Shown here: positions 11,816 through 20,389 of the stretch, one piece after another | Layout of the letters: every line of letters starts with the position of its first letter | How positions within the stretch are numbered: position 1 is the first letter of the stretch | Source: Idiomarina sp. MD25a | GTDB taxonomy: Bacteria; Pseudomonadota; Gammaproteobacteria; Enterobacterales; Alteromonadaceae | Assembly (NCBI RefSeq): GCF_001870515.1 | Contig: NZ_MDGT01000001.1 | Location: 194,284-258,283, forward strand | Length of the DNA stretch: 64,000 bases | Direction: 5' to 3' | Made by a program: the position numbers and the translations under genes | The notes under the pieces: generated by a model | Told to the model about the DNA's origin: nothing | Databases searched by the model: none | Seen by the model: only the letters and a program-made list of their open reading frames with translations

Positions 11816-12286
11816 ATGCAAAACACTTCTCGACAAAAAAAGCATATTTTGGTTTTAAACGGCCCTAACTTGAACTTATTAGGAAGCCGTGAGCCCAATA
11901 TATACGGACATGAAACGCTTAAAGATGTTGAACAGTTACTTCAAACACAAGCGAATACGCTCGATGTAACGCTCGAGTGCAAGCAAAGCAATCGCGAATA
12001 TGAACTGATCGAATGGGTACACGCAGCGGCTAACAAATCCCAGATGATCATCATTAATCCGGGCGCATTCGCGCATACCAGCGTAGCGCTAAGAGATGCA
12101 TTGCTTGGCGTGGGAATACCTTTTTACGAAGTACACATCTCCAATATTTATCGTCGCGAAGCGTTTCGACATCACTCATATTTGGCAGATATAGCCGAGG
12201 GTGTCATTAGCGGCTTCGGGATTTACGGTTACGAGCTGGCGTTAGCTGCGGCTAATCGGCTCATCGATTCAACTCTAGAAAAATAA
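11816..12286 (+). CDS. aroQ: Type II 3-dehydroquinate dehydratase
   Basis: This enzyme performs the third step of the shikimate pathway, converting 3-dehydroquinate to 3-dehydroshikimate. The 156-residue product has the type II signature [18 protein letters not shown] with the catalytic tyrosine, the NPGAFAHTS segment, and [11 protein letters not shown] with the catalytic histidine region. The ATG encoding MQNTSRQKK is preferred, as two upstream starts (TTG, ATG) encode residues outside the family. It is first in the aroQ-accB-accC-prmA cluster, an arrangement common in gammaproteobacteria, and lies 20 bases before accB. Confidence 0.93.
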   Translation: MQNTSRQKKHILVLNGPNLNLLGSREPNIYGHETLKDVEQLLQTQANTLDVTLECKQSNREYELIEWVHAAANKSQMIIINPGAFAHTSVALRDALLGVGIPFYEVHISNIYRREAFRHHSYLADIAEGVISGFGIYGYELALAAANRLIDSTLEK

Positions 12287-12306
12287 ATTAGAGGTTAAAC
12301 AGCACC

Positions 12307-12762
12307 ATGGATATCCGCAAGATTAAGAAACTCATTGAGTTAGTTGAAGAATCGGGCATTTCGGAATTAGAAATTACAGAAGGCGAAGAGTCTGTTCGCA
12401 TTAACCGTTACAGCCCGCAACCAGCGCAAGCACCTATCCAATACAGTGCCGCGCCTCAACAAGCAGCCCCCGCACCGGCAGCACCGCAAAGTTCTGACAG
12501 CGCGTCCGCTGAGTCAGAGGAGATTTCAGGTCATATCGTTCGCTCACCAATGGTCGGTACGTTCTATGAGGCACCCTCGCCAGACGCAAGTCCATTCGTG
12601 ACTGTTGGCTCACGCGTTAATGCAGGCGATACGCTGTGTATCGTTGAAGCGATGAAAATGATGAACCAAATCGAAGCGGATAAGAGCGGCGTTATCAAGC
12701 AAATCTTGGTCGAAAACGAAGAACCCGTTGAATTTGATCAACCTTTGTTCGTCATTGAGTAA
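12307..12762 (+). CDS. accB: Biotin carboxyl carrier protein of acetyl-CoA carboxylase
   Basis: AccB carries biotin between the carboxylase and transferase sites that make malonyl-CoA for fatty-acid synthesis. The 151-residue product has an N-terminal domain, a flexible Pro/Ala-rich linker (about residues 37-62), and the C-terminal biotinyl domain with EAMKM, which places the biotinylated lysine at residue 117. It is followed by accC after 20 bases, the usual operon. Confidence 0.97.
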   Translation: MDIRKIKKLIELVEESGISELEITEGEESVRINRYSPQPAQAPIQYSAAPQQAAPAPAAPQSSDSASAESEEISGHIVRSPMVGTFYEAPSPDASPFVTVGSRVNAGDTLCIVEAMKMMNQIEADKSGVIKQILVENEEPVEFDQPLFVIE

Positions 12763-12782
12763 GACTAAACCGGGAACGCATC

Positions 12783-14132
12783 ATGTTAGATAAAGTGGTC
12801 ATAGCAAACCGCGGTGAGATTGCACTTCGCATTCTGCGCGCGTGTAAAGAGCTAGGCATCAAAACGGTCGCTGTTCATTCAACGGTTGACCGTAACCTAA
12901 AACACGTCTTATTAGCGGACGAAGCGATATGTATCGGTAAAGCGCCTGCAACTGAAAGTTATCTCGATATTCCGAGAATTATCAGTGCCGCTGAAATTAC
13001 CGACGCCGCCGCTATTCACCCAGGTTACGGCTTTCTTGCTGAAAATGCTGATTTTGCTGAGCAAGTTGAGAAGTCAGGTTTTGTTTTCGTGGGTCCTACG
13101 GCAGACGTGATTCGCTTAATGGGCGATAAAGTATCAGCTATCAAAGCCATGAAAAAGGCGGGTGTACCTTGTGTACCGGGTTCAGACGGCCCGTTGGACG
13201 ATGACGATGAGCGCAACATTAAATTGGCAAAACGCATCGGTTATCCAATTATCATCAAAGCCGCTGGCGGTGGCGGCGGTCGTGGCATGCGCGTTGTGCG
13301 TCAAGAGAGTGAACTACTCAGTGCTATCCGCATGACTCAAAACGAGGCGCGTGCAGCTTTTGGTAATCCGGTCGTGTACATGGAGAAGTTTCTTGAAAAC
13401 CCACGTCACGTTGAAGTGCAAGTATTGGCTGATGGGCAAGGTAATGCGGTTCATTTAGGTGAGCGTGATTGCTCCATGCAGCGTCGCCACCAAAAGGTGG
13501 TTGAAGAAGCCCCTGCACCAGGTATTACACCAGAAATGCGTAAATTCATTGGCGAGCGCTGTGCCAAAGCCTGCATCGAAATTGGCTATCGTGGTGCAGG
13601 TACCTTTGAGTTCTTGTACGAAAACGGTGAGTTCTACTTCATTGAGATGAACACTCGTATTCAGGTTGAGCACCCCGTTACCGAAATGGTGACAGGTATT
13701 GATTTGATCAAAGAACAGCTACGTATTGCTGCGGGTCGTCAACTCTCCTTCAATCAAGAAGATGTCGTGATTCGCGGGCATGCCGTTGAGTGTCGTATCA
13801 ATGCGGAAGATCCTGAGACGTTTGTCCCTTCACCGGGCCAAATTACTCGGTTCCACTCACCCGGTGGGTTTGGTGTGCGTTGGGATTCACACGTATACAC
13901 CGAATATAAAGTGCCACCGAACTATGACTCAATGATTGGCAAGCTAATTACCTACGGTGAAAACCGTGACATCGCCATTGCTCGTATGCGCAATGCGTTG
14001 AATGAGCTGATTATCGAAAATATCAAAACCAATATTCCATTGCAAAAGTCCATCATGGCTGACGAAAACTTCCAACACGGTGGTACGAACATCCACTATC
14101 TTGAGAAGAAGCTTGGCCTTGGGGGTCACTAA
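12783..14132 (+). CDS. accC: Biotin carboxylase subunit of acetyl-CoA carboxylase
   Basis: AccC uses ATP and bicarbonate to carboxylate biotin on AccB. The 449-residue product is the family's usual length. It begins with the [10 protein letters not shown] biotin-carboxylase N-terminal motif, has the ATP-grasp glycine-rich loop ([10 protein letters not shown] near 160), and keeps the [14 protein letters not shown] catalytic region near 288-301. The accA and accD subunits are not in the window. Confidence 0.98.
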   Translation: MLDKVVIANRGEIALRILRACKELGIKTVAVHSTVDRNLKHVLLADEAICIGKAPATESYLDIPRIISAAEITDAAAIHPGYGFLAENADFAEQVEKSGFVFVGPTADVIRLMGDKVSAIKAMKKAGVPCVPGSDGPLDDDDERNIKLAKRIGYPIIIKAAGGGGGRGMRVVRQESELLSAIRMTQNEARAAFGNPVVYMEKFLENPRHVEVQVLADGQGNAVHLGERDCSMQRRHQKVVEEAPAPGITPEMRKFIGERCAKACIEIGYRGAGTFEFLYENGEFYFIEMNTRIQVEHPVTEMVTGIDLIKEQLRIAAGRQLSFNQEDVVIRGHAVECRINAEDPETFVPSPGQITRFHSPGGFGVRWDSHVYTEYKVPPNYDSMIGKLITYGENRDIAIARMRNALNELIIENIKTNIPLQKSIMADENFQHGGTNIHYLEKKLGLGGH

Positions 14133-14135
14133 ACA

Positions 14136-15017
14136 GTGCCCTGGATTCAACTGACATTATCAAGTTCAGAAGAGCATGCACCCCAAGTGGGTGACATGCT
14201 CATGGCCAACGGTGCACAAGCAGTGACTTATCGCGATGGAGCTGATACGCCAATTTTCGAGCCACCACTGGGCGAAGTCTTGCTATGGCAACATACCTTA
14301 GTGACTGGCTTATTCGATGCCGATATCGATATGAAGCCTGTCGTGGCTAACTTAGAGAAAGCTAAAGTTCTACCCAAACCACTGCAGTACAAACTCGATG
14401 GACTTGAGGACAAAGACTGGGAACTCGAATGGATGGACAACTTCCATCCCATCCAATTTGGTAAACGGCTATGGATTTGCCCAAGTTGGCGCGATATCCC
14501 AGAGCCCGATGCCGTCAATATATTGCTAGACCCTGGTATGGCATTTGGCACCGGGACTCATCCAACTACGGCGATGTGTCTCGAATGGCTTGATAGCCAT
14601 GTAAAAGGTGACGAGCAGGTTGTGGACTTTGGTTGCGGCTCTGGAATCTTAGGCATTGCCGCGCTTAAATTGGGCTCTGCTCATGCGCTGGGCATTGATA
14701 TCGATAAACAAGCGTTAATATCGACACAGGAGAATGCTGAGCGCAATGATGTCGCCGATAAATTTGACGTCTACTTACCTGAACAGCATCCAAGCCTCCA
14801 AGCTGATATTGTATTAGCTAATGTACTTGCTGGTCCGTTGCGTGAGTTAGCTCATGTTATTAAAGAGTTCGTAAAGCCAGGTGGACGCCTCGTACTATCC
14901 GGCATACTGGCACGCCAAGCACAGTCGGTCATGGACGCTTACGCGCCGGAAATCGAATTTGAAACACCAACTCAACAAGAAGAATGGGTGATGTTGGCAG
15001 GATACCGCGCAGAGTGA
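14136..15017 (+). CDS. prmA: Ribosomal protein L11 methyltransferase PrmA
   Basis: PrmA trimethylates ribosomal protein L11 with S-adenosylmethionine. The 293-residue product has the N-terminal substrate-recognition domain (about 1-110), a linker, and a C-terminal methyltransferase domain with the GTGTHPTT motif (near 141), VDFGCGSGILGI (SAM motif I, near 165) and the LANVLAGPL motif (near 230). Translation starts with GTG three bases after the accC stop. The stop codon lies inside a hairpin that probably ends the transcript. Confidence 0.95.
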   Translation: MPWIQLTLSSSEEHAPQVGDMLMANGAQAVTYRDGADTPIFEPPLGEVLLWQHTLVTGLFDADIDMKPVVANLEKAKVLPKPLQYKLDGLEDKDWELEWMDNFHPIQFGKRLWICPSWRDIPEPDAVNILLDPGMAFGTGTHPTTAMCLEWLDSHVKGDEQVVDFGCGSGILGIAALKLGSAHALGIDIDKQALISTQENAERNDVADKFDVYLPEQHPSLQADIVLANVLAGPLRELAHVIKEFVKPGGRLVLSGILARQAQSVMDAYAPEIEFETPTQQEEWVMLAGYRAE

Positions 15018-15033
15018 CTCTGCGCGACTTTTG
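15006..15033 (+). terminator. Probable terminator overlapping the prmA stop codon
   Basis: CGCGCAGA (15006-15013) and TCTGCGCG (15019-15026) form a GC-rich stem with a 5-base loop, followed by ACTTTTG. The prmA TGA (15015-15017) lies in the loop, so the terminator is built into the end of the gene. The T-run is short, so the call is moderate. Confidence 0.55.
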
Positions 15034-15142
15034 TCAATAGTAAAAAATTAAAAAAAGACCTAATTTGCATACTTTTTAGCCTTTTCTTTATCCCATAAAT
15101 TCCATAAAATTCTCTCCCTTTTCGCTGAGTAGTTTTTGACCG

Positions 15143-16105
15143 ATGCGGATTGGTTCATATTCTTTGCCAAACAATCTGATTTTAGCGCCGATGGCGGGAG
15201 TCACTGACCAGCCATTCCGGCAACTTTGCTATAAGCTAGGTGCCGGTATGACGGTATCAGAGATGCTGTCGAGTAATCCGAAGGTTTGGCAAACAGACAA
15301 GTCAATGCAACGCATGGATCACTCTGGTGAGCTCGGTATTCGGTCAGTGCAAATAGCAGGTTCTGAGCCCGAGTTAATGGCTCAGGCAGCTAAAATAAAC
15401 GTCAGCCAAGGCGCTCAAATTATTGATATCAATATGGGCTGCCCGGCAAAAAAAGTGAATAAAAAGCTCGCGGGTTCAGCGTTAATGCAACATCCGGAGC
15501 TTGTAGAACACATTTTAACAGCAGTGGTCGAAGCGGTTGATGTGCCCGTCACGTTAAAAACAAGAACGGGTTGGAACCCAGACCACAAAAACGGAATTGA
15601 AATTGCTCAGATTGCCGAGCGGTGTGGTATTCAGGCGCTAGCCATACACGGGCGCACACGTGCGTGCATGTATAGAGGTGAAGCAGAGTACAACACAATT
15701 CGTGCAATTAAAGACACAGTCTCGATTCCGGTCATTGCTAACGGAGATATCACGTCACCGGAGCAAGCAGCGCACGTGCTTAAATATACGGGTGCCGATG
15801 CCATCATGATTGGACGGGGTGCCCAGGGAAATCCTTGGATATTTAAGCAAATACAGCACTTCCTTGAGTACGGGGAGCACTTACAAGCACCTCCGCTCAA
15901 CGAAGTCGCTCGCACTGTCGTAGAACATGTTAAAGCCTTACATCAGTTCTACGGCGAATATAAAGGTGTGCGCATTGCTCGCAAGCACGTTGGCTGGTAT
16001 CTCAATGAGCGTCCTAACGGACGCGAATTTCGCCAAGCGTTTAACGGTATTGAAGAAGCTGAACAGCAGATTAATACCTTGGAACATTATTTTTTGTCAC
16101 TGTAG
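15143..16105 (+). CDS. dusB: tRNA-dihydrouridine synthase B
   Basis: DusB is an FMN enzyme that reduces uridine to dihydrouridine in the tRNA D-loop. The 320-residue product shows the LAPMAGVTD start of the TIM barrel, the GCPAKKV motif with the catalytic cysteine near residue 100, the KTRTGW segment, and the GRGAQGNPW phosphate-binding loop. It is the first gene of the dusB-fis operon, conserved across gammaproteobacteria. The AT-rich 125-base leader has no obvious SD. Confidence 0.97.
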   Translation: MRIGSYSLPNNLILAPMAGVTDQPFRQLCYKLGAGMTVSEMLSSNPKVWQTDKSMQRMDHSGELGIRSVQIAGSEPELMAQAAKINVSQGAQIIDINMGCPAKKVNKKLAGSALMQHPELVEHILTAVVEAVDVPVTLKTRTGWNPDHKNGIEIAQIAERCGIQALAIHGRTRACMYRGEAEYNTIRAIKDTVSIPVIANGDITSPEQAAHVLKYTGADAIMIGRGAQGNPWIFKQIQHFLEYGEHLQAPPLNEVARTVVEHVKALHQFYGEYKGVRIARKHVGWYLNERPNGREFRQAFNGIEEAEQQINTLEHYFLSL

Positions 16106-16123
16106 GAAAGAGATAAGCGCATT

Positions 16124-16417
16124 ATGTTTGATCAAAACCCAAATCGTGAGAATACATCTCCTTTAACCACTATTGGAAATAACTCACAACCTAAGCCGTT
16201 ACGTGACTCAGTCAAACAAGCTATCAACAGCTTCTTACGTCAACTCGACGGTCAAGATCCTGAAGAGCTTTACGAGCTTGTTTTATCAGAAGTAGAAGCT
16301 CCACTGCTTGAAGAAGTCATGACCTATACTCGAGGGAATCAAACGCGCGCGGCCACTATGCTTGGCATCAACCGTGGAACTTTACGCAAAAAATTAAAGA
16401 AATATGGCATGAATTAA
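16124..16417 (+). CDS. fis: DNA-binding protein Fis
   Basis: Fis is a growth-phase-controlled nucleoid protein that bends DNA and activates rRNA promoters. The 97-residue product is nearly the same as E. coli Fis (98) over the C-terminal half: the [11 protein letters not shown] helix, then the DNA-binding helix-turn-helix ending [17 protein letters not shown]. The N-terminal beta-hairpin region (1-25) is more divergent. It lies 18 bases after dusB and ends at a strong terminator. In enterics, Fis activates rrn promoters such as the one at the left of this window. Confidence 0.98.
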   Translation: MFDQNPNRENTSPLTTIGNNSQPKPLRDSVKQAINSFLRQLDGQDPEELYELVLSEVEAPLLEEVMTYTRGNQTRAATMLGINRGTLRKKLKKYGMN

Positions 16418-16430
16418 TTGCCTATTACTT

Positions 16431-16458
16431 AAGAGCGCCTTCTGGCGCTCTTTTTTTT
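16431..16458 (+). terminator. dusB-fis rho-independent terminator
   Basis: AAGAGCGCC (16431-16439) pairs with GGCGCTCTT (16444-16452) around a 4-base loop, followed by a run of T. Confidence 0.93.
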
Positions 16459-16500
16459 ACTAAACTGTCCATTAATTGTAATTCAAATTAAGGCTTTATA

Positions 16501-18063
16501 ATGACGACCCCAGCTATCAAACGTGCTCTTTTAAGTGTTTCAGATAAAACCGGTATCGTAGAGTTTGCCAAGCAATTAGCATCACGTGGTGTAGAACTCC
16601 TATCTACAGGCGGTACCGCAAAACTGTTACGAGACTCTGGCCTCACCGTCACTGATGTCTCTGATCATACCGGACACCCAGAGATTATGGATGGCCGTGT
16701 GAAAACGCTTCATCCCAAGGTTCATGGTGGTATTTTAGGTCGTCGCGATGTCGATCAGGTGGTGATGGATACTCACGATATTGCGCCTATCGACATGGTC
16801 GTTGTTAACTTATATCCATTCGCTAAAACTGTCGCGCAGGCGGACTGCAGCTTTGAGGATGCCATCGAAAATATCGATATTGGCGGTCCTACTATGGTTC
16901 GTGCGGCAGCAAAAAACCATAAAGATGTGACGATCGTGGTTAACAGTGATGATTATGAACTTGTTATCGCTGACATGGAGCAAAACAACGGCGCAGTGTC
17001 AGCCGAAAAGCGCTTTGAGCTCGCTGTGTCAGCGTTTGAGCACACCGCGCAATATGACGGCATGATTGCAAACTATTTAGGTGGTCGTCTGCGCAATGAA
17101 GCAGCATTCCCTCGCACCTATAATCTCCAGTTTAATCACAAGCAAAGCCTACGCTACGGCGAGAATAGCCACCAACAGGCCGCATTTTATACCGAACAAG
17201 ATGCGCCGCGAGGTACGGTTTCGAGCGCAACACAATTACAAGGCAAAGCGTTGTCATTTAACAATATCGCGGATACCGATGCCGCGCTCGAATGCGTAAA
17301 AAGCTTTGTTGAGCCAGCCTGTGTCATCGTTAAACATGCTAACCCTTGTGGCGTTGCTGTCGCAGACACCATTGAACAGGCTTATCAACGCGCCTTTAAA
17401 ACCGATCCCACATCCGCTTTTGGCGGCATTATCGCGTTTAACCGCCCGCTTGACGAAGCCACCGCTAAAGCAATCATCGACCAACAGTTTGTCGAAGTGA
17501 TTATTGCGCCTTCGGTCAGTGAAGCTGCACAAAGCGTCATCGAATCGAAGAAAAATGTCCGTTTATTGGCGTGTGGAGAGTGGTCGCAGTCAACCGAGCA
17601 ATGGGACTACAAACGCGTCGCCGGCGGCCTATTAGTTCAAGAAGCAGACGCGCAAGACGTGGATGAGTCACAGTTACGCGTCGTTTCAAAAGTTGCGCCA
17701 ACCGATGAGCAAATGGCCGATCTGCGTTTCTGTTGGAAAGTGGCTAAATTTGTAAAATCTAACGCGATTGTCTATGCCAAAGACGGCGCGACAATCGGTG
17801 TTGGCGCCGGTCAAATGAGCCGCGTTTATAGTGCAAAAATAGCAGGCATAAAAGCTAACGACGAAGGTCTCAATGTGCCTGGCTCTGTTATGGCGTCTGA
17901 CGCGTTCTTTCCATTCCGCGATGGTATCGATGCCGCTGCGGAGGCGGGCATTAAAGCGATTATTCAGCCAGGTGGCTCTATTCGTGACGAAGAAATTATT
18001 GCGGCTGCCGATGAACATGGCATTGCAATGGTATTTACGGGAATGCGCCATTTCCGTCATTAA
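16501..18063 (+). CDS. purH: Bifunctional AICAR formyltransferase / IMP cyclohydrolase PurH
   Basis: PurH carries out the last two steps of IMP synthesis. The 520-residue product has the N-terminal cyclohydrolase domain (MGS-like fold, about 1-200; [16 protein letters not shown]) and the C-terminal transformylase domain (about 200-520) with KHANPCGVA (catalytic Lys-His pair) and the terminal GMRHFRH. It is upstream of purD as in E. coli, but with another gene between them. I see no PurR-like palindrome in the 42 bases between the fis terminator and the start. Confidence 0.97.
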   Translation: MTTPAIKRALLSVSDKTGIVEFAKQLASRGVELLSTGGTAKLLRDSGLTVTDVSDHTGHPEIMDGRVKTLHPKVHGGILGRRDVDQVVMDTHDIAPIDMVVVNLYPFAKTVAQADCSFEDAIENIDIGGPTMVRAAAKNHKDVTIVVNSDDYELVIADMEQNNGAVSAEKRFELAVSAFEHTAQYDGMIANYLGGRLRNEAAFPRTYNLQFNHKQSLRYGENSHQQAAFYTEQDAPRGTVSSATQLQGKALSFNNIADTDAALECVKSFVEPACVIVKHANPCGVAVADTIEQAYQRAFKTDPTSAFGGIIAFNRPLDEATAKAIIDQQFVEVIIAPSVSEAAQSVIESKKNVRLLACGEWSQSTEQWDYKRVAGGLLVQEADAQDVDESQLRVVSKVAPTDEQMADLRFCWKVAKFVKSNAIVYAKDGATIGVGAGQMSRVYSAKIAGIKANDEGLNVPGSVMASDAFFPFRDGIDAAAEAGIKAIIQPGGSIRDEEIIAAADEHGIAMVFTGMRHFRH

Positions 18064-18084
18064 TCCGTAGGTAATAGTTAGACA

Positions 18085-18115
18085 GATTTGCAGCCCTGCC
18101 TCAGCAGGGCTAATC
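18085..18115 (+). other. Hairpin between purH and the lipoprotein gene
   Basis: AGCCCTGC (18092-18099) pairs perfectly with GCAGGGCT (18104-18111) around CTCA, and outer bases AGATT and AATCT can also pair. There is no T-run, so it may be a weak terminator, an attenuator or an RNA-stabilising stem rather than a full stop. Confidence 0.45.
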
Positions 18116-18143
18116 TATCTTCAACAACTACGGAGGAAGCAAA

Positions 18144-18995
18144 ATGAAAACAAAATTGATGTTATCAATTGCCACGGCACTGACTTTAAGTGCTTGCGGG
18201 CAAGCGTCGAACGAAAATTCAGTCGGCTCTAGCATGACGTTAGAAAAAGCCGTTCAAGACGACAGCCGCACGGAACGCTATGTAGAGCGCGACGAAGCTC
18301 GTCATCCTGTTGAAACTCTTGAGTTTTTTGAGCTCGCTCCAACCATGACAGTGGTTGAGATCTGGCCAGGCGGTGGCTACTACACAGAAATTCTGGCGCC
18401 TTACTTAAGCGAAAGCGGTCAGCTCTACGCTGCGCACTTTCCGCAAAACTCGGGTAGCGACTATTACCAACGATCATTAGAAAAGTTCACGGATCGTATC
18501 CAAACCGAAGCGGTGTTCGGCAATGTCGAAATCACCGAGTTTGCACCACTGACTGATTTGGAAAGCGACATTGCGCCGCCTAACAGCGCTGACCGCGTAC
18601 TGACATTCCGTAACTTACATAACTGGTACATGAGCGGCGGTGAAGAAGCAGTACGTGACGCATTCAAGCAGTTTTGGCGTGCGTTGAAGCCAGACGGTAT
18701 TTTAGGTGTTGTTGATCATCGCCTACCAAAGGATGCGAGCGCGGATGCGATGGCCGAATCGGGATATATTCATCAACAATGGGTTATTGATATCGCTGAA
18801 CAAGCAGGTTTTGAGCTTGTTGAAGCCAGTGAAATTAATGCCAACCCCAAAGATACGGCAGACCATCCTAATGGTGTCTGGAACCTACCACCTACATTAA
18901 ATGTTAATGAAGGTGATGATGCCGAGATATACAAAGCGATTGGCGAGAGCGATCGCTTCACACTGAAGTTTAGAAAACCAACAACACAAAGGTAA
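18144..18995 (+). CDS. Predicted methyltransferase-fold lipoprotein
   Basis: The 283-residue product starts with a lipoprotein signal peptide with the lipobox LSAC (Cys18), then a Rossmann-type methyltransferase domain. VEIWPGGGYYTE (71-82) resembles SAM motif I, followed by a region like motif IV (ADRVLTFRNLHNW). It resembles the predicted methyltransferases of COG4798. Lipidation would place it outside the cytoplasm, where SAM is not expected, so its activity or ligand is uncertain. It has a good SD (GGAGG) and ends three bases before purD. Confidence 0.75.
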   Translation: MKTKLMLSIATALTLSACGQASNENSVGSSMTLEKAVQDDSRTERYVERDEARHPVETLEFFELAPTMTVVEIWPGGGYYTEILAPYLSESGQLYAAHFPQNSGSDYYQRSLEKFTDRIQTEAVFGNVEITEFAPLTDLESDIAPPNSADRVLTFRNLHNWYMSGGEEAVRDAFKQFWRALKPDGILGVVDHRLPKDASADAMAESGYIHQQWVIDIAEQAGFELVEASEINANPKDTADHPNGVWNLPPTLNVNEGDDAEIYKAIGESDRFTLKFRKPTTQR

Positions 18996-18998
18996 CAC

Positions 18999-20279
18999 AT
19001 GAAGATATTGGTAGTTGGTGGCGGTGGCCGCGAGCATGCGCTCGCATGGAAAGCCGCCCAGTCAAAACAAGTCACTGAGGTTTTTGTTGCACCGGGCAAC
19101 GCGGGCACAGCCGATGAAGCGAACCTTAAAAATGTCAGCATCAGTGCTGAAGACATCGAAGGGTTAGCTGACTTTGCCCAAGAGAATGCGGTCGATCTCA
19201 CCATTGTTGGTCCTGAGGCGCCGTTGGTAAAAGGTATCGTTGATCTTTTCCAGTCGCGTAAACTTGCGATTTTTGGTCCCTCTGCTGCAGCCGCACAACT
19301 CGAGGGCTCAAAATCGTTCAGTAAGGACTTTTTGGCACGTCACAACATTCCGACAGCCGCCTACGATACCTTTACGGATATTGCGGCGGCTAAAAGCTAT
19401 GTACGTGACAACCAACTACCTATCGTCATAAAAGCAGACGGCTTAGCCGCAGGTAAAGGCGTCATTATTGCTGAAACCCTTGAGCAAGCCGATGCAGCAA
19501 TTGACGACATGTTAGCTGGCAATAAATTCGGTGAAGCGGGCAGCCGTGTGGTCATCGAAGAATTTCTCACGGGCGAAGAAGCTTCATTTATCGTTATCGC
19601 CGATGGTAAAACAGCAGTCGCTTTTGCATCGAGTCAAGATCATAAAGCGCGCGATGACGGTGATAAGGGTCCTAATACCGGTGGTATGGGGGCTTATTCT
19701 CCCGCTCCCGTTGTCACCGATGAAGTCCACGAATGGGTTATGCAGCACGTCATTCAGCCCACCATCGACGGTATGGCAGCGGAAGGTACACCTTATGTTG
19801 GTTTTCTTTATGCTGGTTTGATGGTTGCTCCAGATGGTTCTGCCAAAGTGTTAGAGTACAACTGTCGCTTTGGTGATCCCGAAACACAGCCCATCATGAT
19901 GCGCATGCGCTCGGATCTGGTCGAGCTTTGCGAGAAGGCGATTACAGGTCAGTTGGCGGGCGCTTCAGCTCGTTTTGATGAACGCACCGCTGTAGGCGTA
20001 GTGATGGCTGCTGGAGGTTACCCTGAGTCCTATAATAAGGGTGACGAAATTAAAGGCATCCCCGAAGCCACGGAGTCATACAAGGTTTTTCATGCTGGCA
20101 CAAAATACGAGCAAGGTCGTTTGTTAACAAACGGCGGTCGTGTGTTGTGTTGCGTGGCACTTGGCGATGACGTCCAGCAAGCACAGCTTGAAGCATATCA
20201 ATTAGTTAAACATATTCATTGGGATAACGTTTATTACCGCAATGATATTGCACACCATGCTATTAAACGTCTCGGTTAA
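18999..20279 (+). CDS. purD: Phosphoribosylamine--glycine ligase PurD
   Basis: PurD is the ATP-grasp enzyme that joins glycine to phosphoribosylamine in purine synthesis. The 426-residue product has the N-terminal VVGGGGREHALAWK motif, the IKADGLAAGKGV ATP-binding loop (about 145-156), and the GAYSPAPV region with the catalytic EYNCRFGDPETQ motif (about 286-297). The SD lies within the end of the preceding lipoprotein gene, so the two are translationally close, and a terminator follows. Confidence 0.98.
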   Translation: MKILVVGGGGREHALAWKAAQSKQVTEVFVAPGNAGTADEANLKNVSISAEDIEGLADFAQENAVDLTIVGPEAPLVKGIVDLFQSRKLAIFGPSAAAAQLEGSKSFSKDFLARHNIPTAAYDTFTDIAAAKSYVRDNQLPIVIKADGLAAGKGVIIAETLEQADAAIDDMLAGNKFGEAGSRVVIEEFLTGEEASFIVIADGKTAVAFASSQDHKARDDGDKGPNTGGMGAYSPAPVVTDEVHEWVMQHVIQPTIDGMAAEGTPYVGFLYAGLMVAPDGSAKVLEYNCRFGDPETQPIMMRMRSDLVELCEKAITGQLAGASARFDERTAVGVVMAAGGYPESYNKGDEIKGIPEATESYKVFHAGTKYEQGRLLTNGGRVLCCVALGDDVQQAQLEAYQLVKHIHWDNVYYRNDIAHHAIKRLG

Positions 20280-20289
20280 TAGCGAGTTT

Positions 20290-20316
20290 AAAAAGCGGCT
20301 GTCTAAGCCGCTTTTT
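20290..20316 (+). terminator. purHD rho-independent terminator
   Basis: AAAAAGCGGCT (20290-20300) pairs with AGCCGCTTTTT (20306-20316) around a 5-base loop, giving a stem ending in T. Confidence 0.93.
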
Positions 20317-20389
20317 AGTCCGGTTGTCACAAATTCGTCACTCAAATGAGATAAATTGACGCCATCGTTAATCAGTCAGCTCACTATGC

